Source of the DNA: CAZKCI01 sp964584165
Lineage (GTDB): Bacteria > Auribacterota > Erginobacteria > Erginobacterales > CAZKCI01
Length of the DNA: 52,215 nucleotides
Direction: 5' to 3'
Assembly (NCBI GenBank): GCA_964584165.1
Contig: CAZOYW010000020.1
Coordinates: 1-52,215, forward strand
How positions within the stretch are numbered: the stretch's first letter is position 1; the number at the start of each line of letters is the position of its first letter. The notes beneath the pieces were generated by a model. That model did not search any database, was not told the origin of the DNA, and saw only the letters and a program-made list of their open reading frames with translations. Shown one piece after another: positions 45,901 through 52,215 of this stretch. A program made the translations under genes and the position numbers.

Positions 45901-48451
45901 CCTCGATAAGAACACCGCCCAGGTCGCGGTCCCGGTCCTCCCCGAGTACTCCCCCAACGTCCACTGCGCGGTCTCGATCGTCCGCCCGGTCCGTCCGGGC
46001 GAGACCTGGGCCGCCCACCGCGCCTCCGGAACCGTCTCCCTTCCGGTCGATTCTCCCGGGCGCAAGCTCTCCCTCTCGGTCCAGGCCCCAGAGTCCATCC
46101 GCCCCGGGGAGAAGCTCGAGATCGCCCTCGCCCTGGCCGATAACCGGGGGTCGCCGCGCTCCGGAGAGGCGGTGGTGGCGGCGGTGGACGACGGGATCTG
46201 CCTCCTCACCGACTTCCCCGTCCCCGACCCCTTCGCCTTCTTCTTCGGGGAGCGCAGGCTTTCGGTCGCCCTCCACGACCTCTACGCCCTTCTCATGCCG
46301 GAGACCGAGAAGCAGGTCTCCGACGGATCAGCCGCGCCGGGGGGAGACGGGGGGCTCATCGCGGCGCTGCGCCGGCGGCTCAATCCGATCCGCTCGAACC
46401 GGTTCCGGCCGGTCGCCCTCTGGTCATCCCGGATCGCCCTGGGTCCGGACGGACGGGCGACCGTCTCCTTCGAAGTCCCCGAGTTCACCGGGCGGCTGCG
46501 CCTGGCCGCCGTCGCCCTCGACTCCCAAGGCTTCGCCTCCGCCCGGGCTTTCGTCCTGGTCAAGCGCCCCCTCCTCGTCCGCTCCTCCCTACCCCGCTTC
46601 CTCGCCCCCTCCGACCGGGCGGTGATGCCGGTCGAGGTCTTCAACGAGACCGGCGCGGCCGGAGAGGTCCGCCTCGCGGCGGAAGGATCGGGCGGGATAC
46701 TCTTCGACGGCGACGGCAAGGCCGGTCCGCGGACCGAGCGGACCCTCCGCCTGGAGGCGGGCGAGTCGCAAACGGTCGCCCTCGCCTTTTCCGCCCCGTC
46801 CGAGCCCGCTCCCGCCGCCGTCGCCCTCTCCGTGGCTCTCGGAGCCGAGTCCTACCGCGAGACCTTCGAGATCGCCGTGCGCCCGGCGGCGGGCCTTAAG
46901 GCCGAGAGCGGCTGGGGCCGGGTCTCCCCCGGCGAGACGGCCGAAATCCCCCTCCCCCGGGCCTACCTCCCCGGGACCGTCCGCGGCGAGCTCGCCGTCT
47001 CGGGAAGGCCCGCGGTCAAGCTCGGCGGGGCGCTCTCCTACCTCCTCGCCTACCCCTACGGATGCATCGAGCAGACCGTCTCCGCCGCCTTCCCCCTCCT
47101 CTACCTTTCCGACCTCGCCGCCGAAGTCCGCCCGGGCTCGTTGGGGAAGGAGGAGACGGAACGCCTGGTCGAGGCCGGCATCCTCCGCGTCCTCTCCATG
47201 CAGCTCATGGGCGGCGGCTTCGCGGCCTGGCCAGCCGGACGCGATCTCTACGAATGGGGTTCGATCTACGCCGCCCATTTTCTCGTCGAGGCGGACCGGG
47301 CGGGCTACGACGTCCCGCGCGACCGCCGGGAGGAGGCCTTAAGCTTCCTCCGGAAGCTCCTCTCCCGTCCCCTCTCCTCCGGGGACGCGGACGCGCCCTC
47401 CTTCCGGGACGAGCTGCACCTCAAGTCTTACGCCTGCCTCGTCCTCTCGCTCGCCGGACGGCCCGAGCCCGGCTGGGTCGAGCGGTTCCACGAGCAGAGG
47501 GACCGCCTCGACCCCTCCTCCCGCCTGAACCTCGCGGGCTGCCTGATCGCCGCCGGGCGACGGGAGGAGGCGGCCCGGCTCCTCGCCGCCCCCGGGCCGG
47601 TCCCGGAGATCGCCCGGGAGCGGGGCCACTGCCTCCGCTCCCGCGCCCGGGACGACGCCCTCCTCCTCTCGGTGCGCCTCGACCTCGACCCGGATGACCC
47701 CTCCGTCCCCCTCCTCGCCGGACGCCTGGAGGGTTGCGCCGAGGGCGGGCGCTGGGCGACCACCCAGGAAAACGCCTTCGCCCTCATGGCGCTCGGCAAA
47801 TACGCCCGCTATTTCGCCGGGACGGCGAAAAAGATTCTGGGCTCGGTTCAGGGGCTGCCGGGAGAAGAGGCCGCGGTCACGGGACATAGTCCGCTGCACC
47901 GGACCTTCGATGCCATCCCCGGCGATCCGGTCCGGATCGCCAACCGGGGAGAGGGGGACCTCTACTACTTCTGGTCGGTCGAGGGAGTCCCCGCCCGGGC
48001 CGGCGCGCTCGAGTCCGACTCCGGCCTGAAGGCCCGCCGCGTCTTCCGCGACCTTGACTTGAGGGAGATCGATCCGTCCCGCCTCCGCCAAGGCGACCTG
48101 GTCGTGGTCGAGTTGGCCCTGGACTCCGGCGAGGAGCCTCTCGACAACGTGGCGGTGGAGGACCTCCTCCCGGCCGGCCTCGAGATCGAGAACCCCGACC
48201 TCAAGACCTCGCGCCTCGTCCCCGGCCTGCAGGAGAAGGCGACCCTCCCCGTCCGCCATACCGACCTCCGCGACGACCGCCTCCTGGTCTTCACCGGACC
48301 TTTCTTGGGGCCAAAGTCCTTCTTCTACGCCGCCCGGGCGGTCTCCCTCGGCGAGTTTGCCCTCCCGCCGATCTCGGCCTCCTGCATGTACGATCCGACG
48401 ATCCGCTCCGTCCACGGAGGGGGGAGGATGGAGGTAATCGATCAAGATTGA
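42995..48451 (+). CDS. Bacterial alpha-2-macroglobulin family protein (YfhM-type)
   Basis: 1818 residues. An N-terminal hydrophobic segment (WFVLAVVFLAINAYGVYSAV, ~10-29) acts as signal/anchor; no lipobox is present, unlike E. coli YfhM. The body is made of macroglobulin-like beta domains with FTDRGIYRPGETARACAIVRG (split over ~565-585) marking MG3/bait-region neighbours, GRATVSFEVPEFTGRLRLAAVA near 1155 marking the A2M domain, and the intact thioester CIEQ in YPYGCIEQTVSAAF (~residue 1357). The thioester traps attacking proteases covalently. GGAGG precedes the ATG. pbpC follows by 31 bases, the classical pairing in which PbpC repairs wall damage while A2M blocks proteases. Confidence 0.94.
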   Translation: MSGNWRRDRWFVLAVVFLAINAYGVYSAVKSSAGREGVSVVSFLPSDERPGGPSEPIRIRFSEAMVAPERAGSSASPSLLSFEPRVEGALTWAAPDTLLFAPRASWKKCNLFTVRLDPALRSLSGRPLVGERSFRFRSEPLRLLSVAQSNLNAERRATLRFEFNDAVSPAALAAALSLENVRGKAIDFLTVGGTDSAVLLVQTYPADTDWIRVKLRPGLSGVSGPLGLSEAEEKTLALEASLALLGLDPSSRPFAGGAITASFTSSLELPAAARFISVDPPVEITVEPLYSWGDEARCRIEGDFLPARAYTLTFGKGLPAAGAPPLSAEIVRTVFFPDRPAALSFAVGGSYLSTRGNLLLPVRTVNVPSFALEVNRIFPNNLVPFALREAGESWYGWGKTDRDLSRRIEEKEYRTPGESNQSVETLVDLRPYLAESPSGAFFLTARAEGAGSEDRLVVVTDTALSARIGKSDLLVWANSIHSPAAVEGAELTVYSRTNQPLLSGATDRDGIARFSLGGLPAGEKPFLITARKGEDVSYLCLAGTEVDSGAGNGGRDYLSEGYEACVFTDRGIYRPGETARACAIVRGPGVTRPPAFPVSLRVVGPLGKTERTLTAPLDELGTAEFEIPFPDYSLTGRRRLEVVLPGDEGGKLGESEVSLEDFVPPQIEVTAVADAGRAESGSALSFAVSARHLFGRPAAGAPVRAWVEFLSEEFAPEGWEGWRFGDPEKKALPPSAELGAKRLDEEGKAEFTVSVPEAYRPAAALAVAFGCSVAEIGGRSVADYRSRSYDAYPFYVGLKSAAPEGGYRAGETVPLEAAAVLPDGEVDEEAGPLSLTLNRVFWSSVLKKNDSGRYAYVSERQIAPVREETIPLERGRATLSYSPPQGGEYLLTVADPASGSSTSFTFFAAESGQQWLAGSLETPEKVDLALDRESYLPGESAVLTIKSPFPGQALLTIESDRVLSARVLALDKNTAQVAVPVLPEYSPNVHCAVSIVRPVRPGETWAAHRASGTVSLPVDSPGRKLSLSVQAPESIRPGEKLEIALALADNRGSPRSGEAVVAAVDDGICLLTDFPVPDPFAFFFGERRLSVALHDLYALLMPETEKQVSDGSAAPGGDGGLIAALRRRLNPIRSNRFRPVALWSSRIALGPDGRATVSFEVPEFTGRLRLAAVALDSQGFASARAFVLVKRPLLVRSSLPRFLAPSDRAVMPVEVFNETGAAGEVRLAAEGSGGILFDGDGKAGPRTERTLRLEAGESQTVALAFSAPSEPAPAAVALSVALGAESYRETFEIAVRPAAGLKAESGWGRVSPGETAEIPLPRAYLPGTVRGELAVSGRPAVKLGGALSYLLAYPYGCIEQTVSAAFPLLYLSDLAAEVRPGSLGKEETERLVEAGILRVLSMQLMGGGFAAWPAGRDLYEWGSIYAAHFLVEADRAGYDVPRDRREEALSFLRKLLSRPLSSGDADAPSFRDELHLKSYACLVLSLAGRPEPGWVERFHEQRDRLDPSSRLNLAGCLIAAGRREEAARLLAAPGPVPEIARERGHCLRSRARDDALLLSVRLDLDPDDPSVPLLAGRLEGCAEGGRWATTQENAFALMALGKYARYFAGTAKKILGSVQGLPGEEAAVTGHSPLHRTFDAIPGDPVRIANRGEGDLYYFWSVEGVPARAGALESDSGLKARRVFRDLDLREIDPSRLRQGDLVVVELALDSGEEPLDNVAVEDLLPAGLEIENPDLKTSRLVPGLQEKATLPVRHTDLRDDRLLVFTGPFLGPKSFFYAARAVSLGEFALPPISASCMYDPTIRSVHGGGRMEVIDQD

Positions 48452-48493
48452 TCATTTTTCATTGATCAATGTTCAATGATCAATGAAAAATGA
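48452..48493. repeat. AT-rich 17-bp palindrome containing the pbpC start codon
   Basis: TCATTTTTCATTGATCA (48452-48468) and TGATCAATGAAAAATGA (48477-48493) are perfect complements around an 8-base loop. It begins right after the alpha-2-macroglobulin stop, and its right arm includes ATG 48483-48485. Confidence 0.85.
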
Positions 48494-50807
48494 TAAATGG
48501 ATAATGCGTCTTCGCCGCAAAATACTCCTCCTCGCGCCCCTGATCCTCCCGCTCGCAGGGGTCCTCTCCCTCCCTCTCCTCTTCCCCTTCCCCTGGGACC
48601 GTCTGGAGCGGCGGGGGGCCTCCGCCGCCGTCTACGACCGGGAGGGGAACCTCCTCCGCCTGACCCGGGGGGACGGCGACGTCATCTCCCTCCCCGTCCC
48701 GCTCGCCGCGATGGGCGACTGGGCGGGGCAGGCGGTGGTCGCCGCCGAGGATAAACGCTTCTTCCGCCACCCCGGGATCGACCCGATCGCCGTCGGGCGG
48801 GCTCTCCTCCAGAACCTCGCCTCGGGGCGGATCGTCTCGGGCGCCTCGACCCTGTCCACGCTGACCGTGAAGCTCATCCATCCCGCCTCCCCCCGGAACC
48901 TCGGGGTCAAGCTCCGGGAGGCGGTCCAGGCCCTTCTCCTGGAGAGGAGGGCGGGGAAGGAACGGATACTCGAGGAGTACCTGAACCGGGCGCCCTTCGG
49001 CGGGAACCTGGTCGGGATCGAGGCCGCCTCCCTCCTCTATTTCGGCAAATCCGCCCGGGACCTCTCCCTCGCCGAGGCCGCCCTCCTCGCCGGCATCCCC
49101 AAGGCGCCGGGGAGGCTCCGCCCCGACCGGGCTCCAAAAGCGGCGGAGCGGAGGCGGGACCTCGTCCTCCGGCGGATGGCGGCGGCGGGGATGGTCCCCG
49201 CTGAAGGTGTAGGCCGCTTCTGCGAAGCGGCGAGGCGACCGCCCGTTCGCAGAACGGGCCTACATCCCCGCCTAACCGAGTCCTTGCTCCCGAAAGACCC
49301 GGCGAGCGCCGTCGGGGCCCACCGGCGGGAACTCCCCTTCCTGGCCCCCCACTACTGCGATCTCGTCCTCGCCCTTTTCCCGGGAGAGAAGAAGATCGCG
49401 ACCCCGCTCGATCCGCGCCTCCAGTCCATCCTGGAGTCGGTCCTCTCCGCCCAGTTCGCACGGCTCCGTCCCGAGGGAATCCGGTCGGGCGCCGGTGTGA
49501 TCATCCACGTCCCCACCGGGGAGGTGCGCGCGCTGGTCGGCTCGCCGGATTACCGGGAGAGCGAATCCGGACAGGTCAACTGCGCCACGGCGTCTCGCTC
49601 GCCCGGCTCGGCGCTCAAGCCCTTCATCTACGCGCTGGCCTTCGAGCGGGGGCTGGCCACCCCCTCCGCCGTGGTCGCCGACATCCCCCTCTCCCTGGGG
49701 AGCTGGCGCCCGGAGAACTTCAGCCGCACCTTCGAGGGGCTGGTCAGCGTCCGCGACGCGCTCGTCCGCTCGCTCAACGTCCCCGCGGTCCAACTCGTCC
49801 GGGAACTCGCGCCCGAAGCGGTCCTGGCCGTCCTCAAGAGCCTCGGTCTCTCCACGCTCGATCGTTCGGCCCGGGAGTACGGCCTTTCGATCGCCGTCGG
49901 GACCTGCGAGGTCACCCTCCTCGACCTCGCCGCCGCTTACGCCTGCCTGGCCCGGGAGGGGCTCTTCCTGCCTCCCCGATTGGAGACCCAAGAACCCCCT
50001 CCCGTGCCCCGGAGGATCTTCTCCGCGGCCGCCGCCTACCTGGTCGCGGAGATCCTGAGCGGCGACGAGCGGGCCCTCCTCGTCTCCGGCCACGCCGCCG
50101 AGACCCGCCTCCCCCGCTTCGCCTTCAAGACCGGGACTTCCAACGGCCTGAAGGACGCCTGGGCGATCGCCTGGAACCCGGACTACGTGGTGGGGATCTG
50201 GTTCGGAAACCCGGACGGGCGCCCCTCCCCCGCCCTGGTCGGCGGGGAGGCCGCCGCGCCGGTGGCCGGGGAGATCTTCCGTCGCCTCTACCCGGGCGGA
50301 GACGGCCCCTGGTACCGGAAGCCGGCGAACGTGGTCGAGCGGGAGGTCTGCGCCCGGAGCGGCCAGCCGGCCGGGTCGGACTGCCCGGTCCGGGCCACGG
50401 ACCTCGCCATCGCCGGCGTCTCCCCTTCTTACCCCTGCCGTGTCCATCGCCCGGGGGAAGCCGGCGAGTTCTGGCCCGGCGAGATCGCCGCCTATCTCGA
50501 GAAGTCCGGGTTGGCGCGAGCGCCCGCGCGCGGCGCGACCGGGGGGAGAAGACGGGTCGCCATCGCCTCCCCGGCGGAGGATCAGACCTTTGCCCTTCTC
50601 CCGGACCTTCCCGCGATCCCCCAAGGGATTTCCCTTTCCGCCTCCGCCCCGGGTGCGGAAAGGGTCTTCTGGTTCGTGGACGGCGTCTTCTTCGCCGAGT
50701 CAAGGCCGGGCGAGGGCGGCTTCTGGAAGCTTCAGCGAGGAGATCACGTCATCCTCTGCTGCGACGACGCTGGAAACGCGGACGGGGTGAGGGTGAGGGT
50801 GGAATAA
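48483..50807 (+). CDS. pbpC: Penicillin-binding protein 1C
   Basis: 774 residues in the PbpC plan. A membrane anchor (ILLLAPLILPLAGVLSLPLL, ~13-32). GT51 glycosyltransferase (~60-240): VAAEDKRFFRHPGIDP with the catalytic Glu, SGASTLSTLTVKL (more diverged than the usual STLTMQ) and EEYLNRAPFGGNLVGIEAAS. Transpeptidase (~315-620): SRSPGSALKPF (SxxK), RSLNVPAV (SxN) and FKTGTSNGLKDAW (KTG). A C-terminal BiPBP_C-like domain follows. Residues ~243-261 (VGRFCEAARRPPVRRTGLH) come from an inserted repeat between the catalytic domains. Start: ATG 48483 lies in a palindrome and has no Shine-Dalgarno; ATG 48504 (MRLRRK) is the alternative. Confidence 0.95.
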   Translation: MKNDKWIMRLRRKILLLAPLILPLAGVLSLPLLFPFPWDRLERRGASAAVYDREGNLLRLTRGDGDVISLPVPLAAMGDWAGQAVVAAEDKRFFRHPGIDPIAVGRALLQNLASGRIVSGASTLSTLTVKLIHPASPRNLGVKLREAVQALLLERRAGKERILEEYLNRAPFGGNLVGIEAASLLYFGKSARDLSLAEAALLAGIPKAPGRLRPDRAPKAAERRRDLVLRRMAAAGMVPAEGVGRFCEAARRPPVRRTGLHPRLTESLLPKDPASAVGAHRRELPFLAPHYCDLVLALFPGEKKIATPLDPRLQSILESVLSAQFARLRPEGIRSGAGVIIHVPTGEVRALVGSPDYRESESGQVNCATASRSPGSALKPFIYALAFERGLATPSAVVADIPLSLGSWRPENFSRTFEGLVSVRDALVRSLNVPAVQLVRELAPEAVLAVLKSLGLSTLDRSAREYGLSIAVGTCEVTLLDLAAAYACLAREGLFLPPRLETQEPPPVPRRIFSAAAAYLVAEILSGDERALLVSGHAAETRLPRFAFKTGTSNGLKDAWAIAWNPDYVVGIWFGNPDGRPSPALVGGEAAAPVAGEIFRRLYPGGDGPWYRKPANVVEREVCARSGQPAGSDCPVRATDLAIAGVSPSYPCRVHRPGEAGEFWPGEIAAYLEKSGLARAPARGATGGRRRVAIASPAEDQTFALLPDLPAIPQGISLSASAPGAERVFWFVDGVFFAESRPGEGGFWKLQRGDHVILCCDDAGNADGVRVRVE
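49208..49264. repeat. TGTAG...CTACA double-hairpin repeat (family A) inside pbpC
   Basis: Plus strand: TGTAG, hairpin GCCGCTTC-TGC-GAAGCGGC, 9-base spacer GAGGCGACC, hairpin GCCCGTTC-GCA-GAACGGGC, CTACA. It is 57 bases, exactly 19 codons, read in the frame where TAG is split (GTA-GGC), so translation continues. Confidence 0.92.
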
Positions 50808-50808
50808 A

Positions 50809-50980
50809 ACAACAAGGCAGAAGCAAGAAGTGAGAAGTAAGAAGTAGGTTCGGACCGGGCGGCAAAATTATAAAGCCCGCGGAGAGGCGGCAGCCACCCC
50901 CGCGGGCTTATTGCTTCCGACTTCAGCCTTTTGGCGCGACTTCTTACTTCTGCCTTCTAACTTCTGCCTTATTGTTTGTT
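50809..50980. repeat. GGCAGAAG/CTTCTGCC inverted-arm repeat with central hairpin
   Basis: Left arm AACAACAAGGCAGAAGCAAG and relatives (50809-50845), right arm with CTTCTGCCTTATTGTTTGTT at its end (50939-50980). In the centre AAGCCCGCGG (50873-50882) pairs with CCGCGGGCTT (50900-50909) and may act as a terminator for the converging genes, though no T-run follows. The right arm contains the last three codons and the stop of the lipoprotein gene. Confidence 0.75.
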
Positions 50981-51385
50981 GAGGTCCGCCCGGCCGTTCC
51001 GGTGGTTTCCCAGGCAGTTGGCGCCGGAGAAGGTCAGCACCAGCGTTGATCCTTCGATCGTCCCGGAGCCGTCGAAGTCGCCCGGGCATTCCGGCGCGGG
51101 GTCGAGATCGAAGGTGATGGTCTTCCCGCTGACCGTCCCGGTGATTGACCCGCCCGAGTCCTCGGTGGTGTAGGTCCCCGAGAACTCATTGCTCTCCTGG
51201 GTCAAAGTCAAGCTGAGATCCGACGTAGCCACAAGGCTCGTGGAATAGGTCCCCTGCCACGCCCCGGTAACGTCGCTCGCGGCGCTGCTGTCGCTCCCTC
51301 CTCCCCCCCCGCCTCCGCTGCAGGATGCGGCCATGGGCGCGCAGATCAGCACGGCGGCGAGGATGCACTTCCTGATGGTTTTCAT
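50969..51385 (-). CDS. Small secreted lipoprotein
   Basis: 138 residues. Signal peptide with lipobox MAASC, then a Gly run (residues ~23-30) and a Ser-rich spacer. The rest is beta-rich and repetitive: ASDVTGAWQGTYSTSLV, LTLTQESNEFSGTYTTE, GTVSGKTITFDLDP, GSTLVLTFSGANC. The 'GxWxGtyss...l.Ltl.q.g..vsGty' pattern is common among uncharacterised outer-membrane-associated lipoproteins. The last residues Asn-Lys-Gln and TAA are encoded by a spacer repeat. A weak promoter-like pair TTGCCC/GATAAC is visible upstream. Ligand and role unknown. Confidence 0.75.
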   Translation of the reverse strand: MKTIRKCILAAVLICAPMAASCSGGGGGGGSDSSAASDVTGAWQGTYSTSLVATSDLSLTLTQESNEFSGTYTTEDSGGSITGTVSGKTITFDLDPAPECPGDFDGSGTIEGSTLVLTFSGANCLGNHRNGRADLNKQ

Positions 51386-51462
51386 GTCTTGGCTCTGCGG
51401 TTATCGTTCCACCGGCGAGCGAGGGCAAGGCGGCCGGGCAGCCTTCGCCGATAAAGCAGGGC

Positions 51463-51969
51463 TCACCTTACACTAAAAGCGGCCTCTGTCAAGAAAAAGC
51501 CGTCGCCGTAGATTTTTACCGTCCATTCCCCGACGAACTTGCCGCTCCCCAGCGGCCCCAGCGAGATGGGGAAGATCTCGCCTTCCAGCTCGATCCAGGA
51601 CCAGCAGGCGTAGGCTCCATCGTCGGTCTGGAAGCTCCTCCGGTAGACCTCCTGGCACTTCCCTCCCGGCGTGAACCAGTTGAAGGAGACGGTGTGGGCG
51701 CCCGGGGGAACTCCGCTCATGGTGGCGTAGGCGTAGATCTTCTCTCCGAATCCGAAGTGGGATCGGGGACGGTCGGGCTTGGCCGCCTTGACCGCGGAGC
51801 AGGTGACGACCTCGCCGGAAAACTTCGGCGCGCCGGACGGAGAGACCGGCTTGGCCCGCTCCGGAGTGAAGAAAACCCCGCGGAACCAGGGGACGTGGAG
51901 CAGGACCAGGTAGGCGACCACGGCCGCGACCAGCATGACCGCCAAGCCGTGAAATATCTTTTTAATCAT
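51463..51969 (-). CDS. Single-pass membrane protein with periplasmic beta-rich domain
   Basis: 168 residues from ATG 51967-51969 (MIKKIFHGLAV); a longer start at 51999 adds ten residues encoded by spacer-repeat-like DNA. One helix (GLAVMLVAAVVAYLVLLHVPWF, ~8-29) is followed by a ~135-residue outer domain: KFSGEVVTCSAVKAAKPDRP, FGFGEKIYAYATMSG, AHTVSFNWFTPGGKCQEVYR, YACWSWIELEG, GEWTVKIYGDGFFLTEAAFSV. The last pattern recalls small beta-sandwich domains of the DUF2914/DUF3859 kind, but I cannot assign a family. No partner gene overlaps. Confidence 0.7.
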   Translation of the reverse strand: MIKKIFHGLAVMLVAAVVAYLVLLHVPWFRGVFFTPERAKPVSPSGAPKFSGEVVTCSAVKAAKPDRPRSHFGFGEKIYAYATMSGVPPGAHTVSFNWFTPGGKCQEVYRRSFQTDDGAYACWSWIELEGEIFPISLGPLGSGKFVGEWTVKIYGDGFFLTEAAFSVR

Positions 51970-52002
51970 ACTGCGAATTTCGAGCATTGAGCCCGGCAAA
52001 TG

Positions 52003-52100
52003 GAACTACGAATAGACACGCTTGCCCGCCTCAGCCGATAGGGGGGCGCCGCTTCCTTCGCGTTAGATTTGCCAAGCTTAATTCGCGCAATTCGTAGTTC
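52003..52100. repeat. GAACTACGAAT...ATTCGTAGTTC inverted-arm repeat
   Basis: GAACTACGAAT (52003-52013) and ATTCGTAGTTC (52090-52100) are perfect 11-base inverted ends. The right side extends as TTAATTCGCGCAATTCGTAGTTC. Single arms of the same word occur at 5497-5511, 8686-8717 and 11931-11957. Confidence 0.65.
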
Positions 52101-52148
52101 AAACCGCCGAGCCGCGCCAGGATGACTCGCGGTCAATATTTCCGCTGT

Positions 52149-52215
52149 TCAGTCCGTCCGGCCCACCGCCGGCTGGTCCGCGGACGTGCCGAAGCTCACC
52201 GTCGTCACGCCGTAG
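52149..52215 (-). CDS. C-terminal fragment of a gene running off the right edge
   Basis: An open minus-strand frame of 21 codons ends in TGA at 52149-52151 (YGVTTVSFGTSADQPAVGRT, then Asp). Base composition and the next gene's orientation fit a real C-terminus, but the piece is too short to identify. Confidence 0.35.
   Translation of the reverse strand, partial: YGVTTVSFGTSADQPAVGRTD

Overview
The window is 52.2 kb of high-GC DNA from a Gram-negative, probably uncultivated bacterium; the 100-base run of N shows it is scaffolded. The envelope is diderm: a complete RND efflux set with an outer-membrane factor, an outer-membrane beta-barrel, several lipoproteins, and an alpha-2-macroglobulin/PbpC pair. 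I cannot fix the phylum. High GC, two-component NtrC-type regulation and intergenic spacers made of short TTCGCGGATT-like and GTAG...CTAC palindromes remind me of PVC-related or Auribacterota/Omnitrophota-type genomes, but that is only an impression. Nearly every gene has a recognisable family, and I see no phage, transposase, CRISPR array or rRNA.

Layout. 1-5.5 kb (mostly minus): apgM (cut by the left edge), hom, a tRNA-Pro(GGG) with its own promoter, gpsA and plsY, and a plus-strand beta-barrel gene ending in a strong terminator. 5.7-12 kb (minus): a GT-C-like membrane protein, a NifU-type scaffold, then an NtrB/NtrC-like two-component pair followed by a hot-dog thioesterase and cysE. 12-14.9 kb (minus): proC, yggT, yggU and purine nucleoside phosphorylase, overlapping. 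15-18 kb: the assembly gap, a radical SAM protein, a double PilZ protein, and a small zinc-ribbon/membrane pair. 18-25 kb: DUF72, RidA with DUF62, a SpoU methyltransferase, DUF116-rsmB, fmt, DUF192. 25-30.7 kb: a DUF1189-like membrane protein, two secreted proteins sharing one OB-like domain (one fused to a HAD phosphatase), adenosine deaminase, DUF2130. 30.7-38.4 kb: a seven-repeat SBBP lipoprotein, then an efflux operon in the order adaptor, RND pump, outer-membrane factor. 38.6-40.2 kb: pgi. 40.5-50.8 kb (plus): a CreB/CreC-like two-component system, alpha-2-macroglobulin and pbpC. The right end has two minus-strand envelope proteins and a gene fragment.

The most unusual content is in the spacers. 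Almost every one holds a palindromic or inverted-arm repeat, in at least six families. One family has a strict plan: TGTAG, an 8-bp GCC...GGC hairpin with a 3-nt loop, a 9-12-nt spacer, a second such hairpin, then CTACA. Stem sequences differ completely between copies while pairing is kept. These repeats cut into genes: they contain the stop codons of six genes and the start codons of about three, and one copy sits in frame inside pbpC, adding 19 residues between its two catalytic domains. A 45-bp tandem repeat appears to have split the signal-peptide region of the outer-membrane efflux gene.

Other leads are a 10-bp tandem array, a possible Asn-to-Asp change at the base-specificity position of the purine nucleoside phosphorylase, a possible secreted nucleotide-salvage set (HAD phosphatase-OB, adenosine deaminase, PNP), and a candidate CreB-like site in front of the alpha-2-macroglobulin gene.
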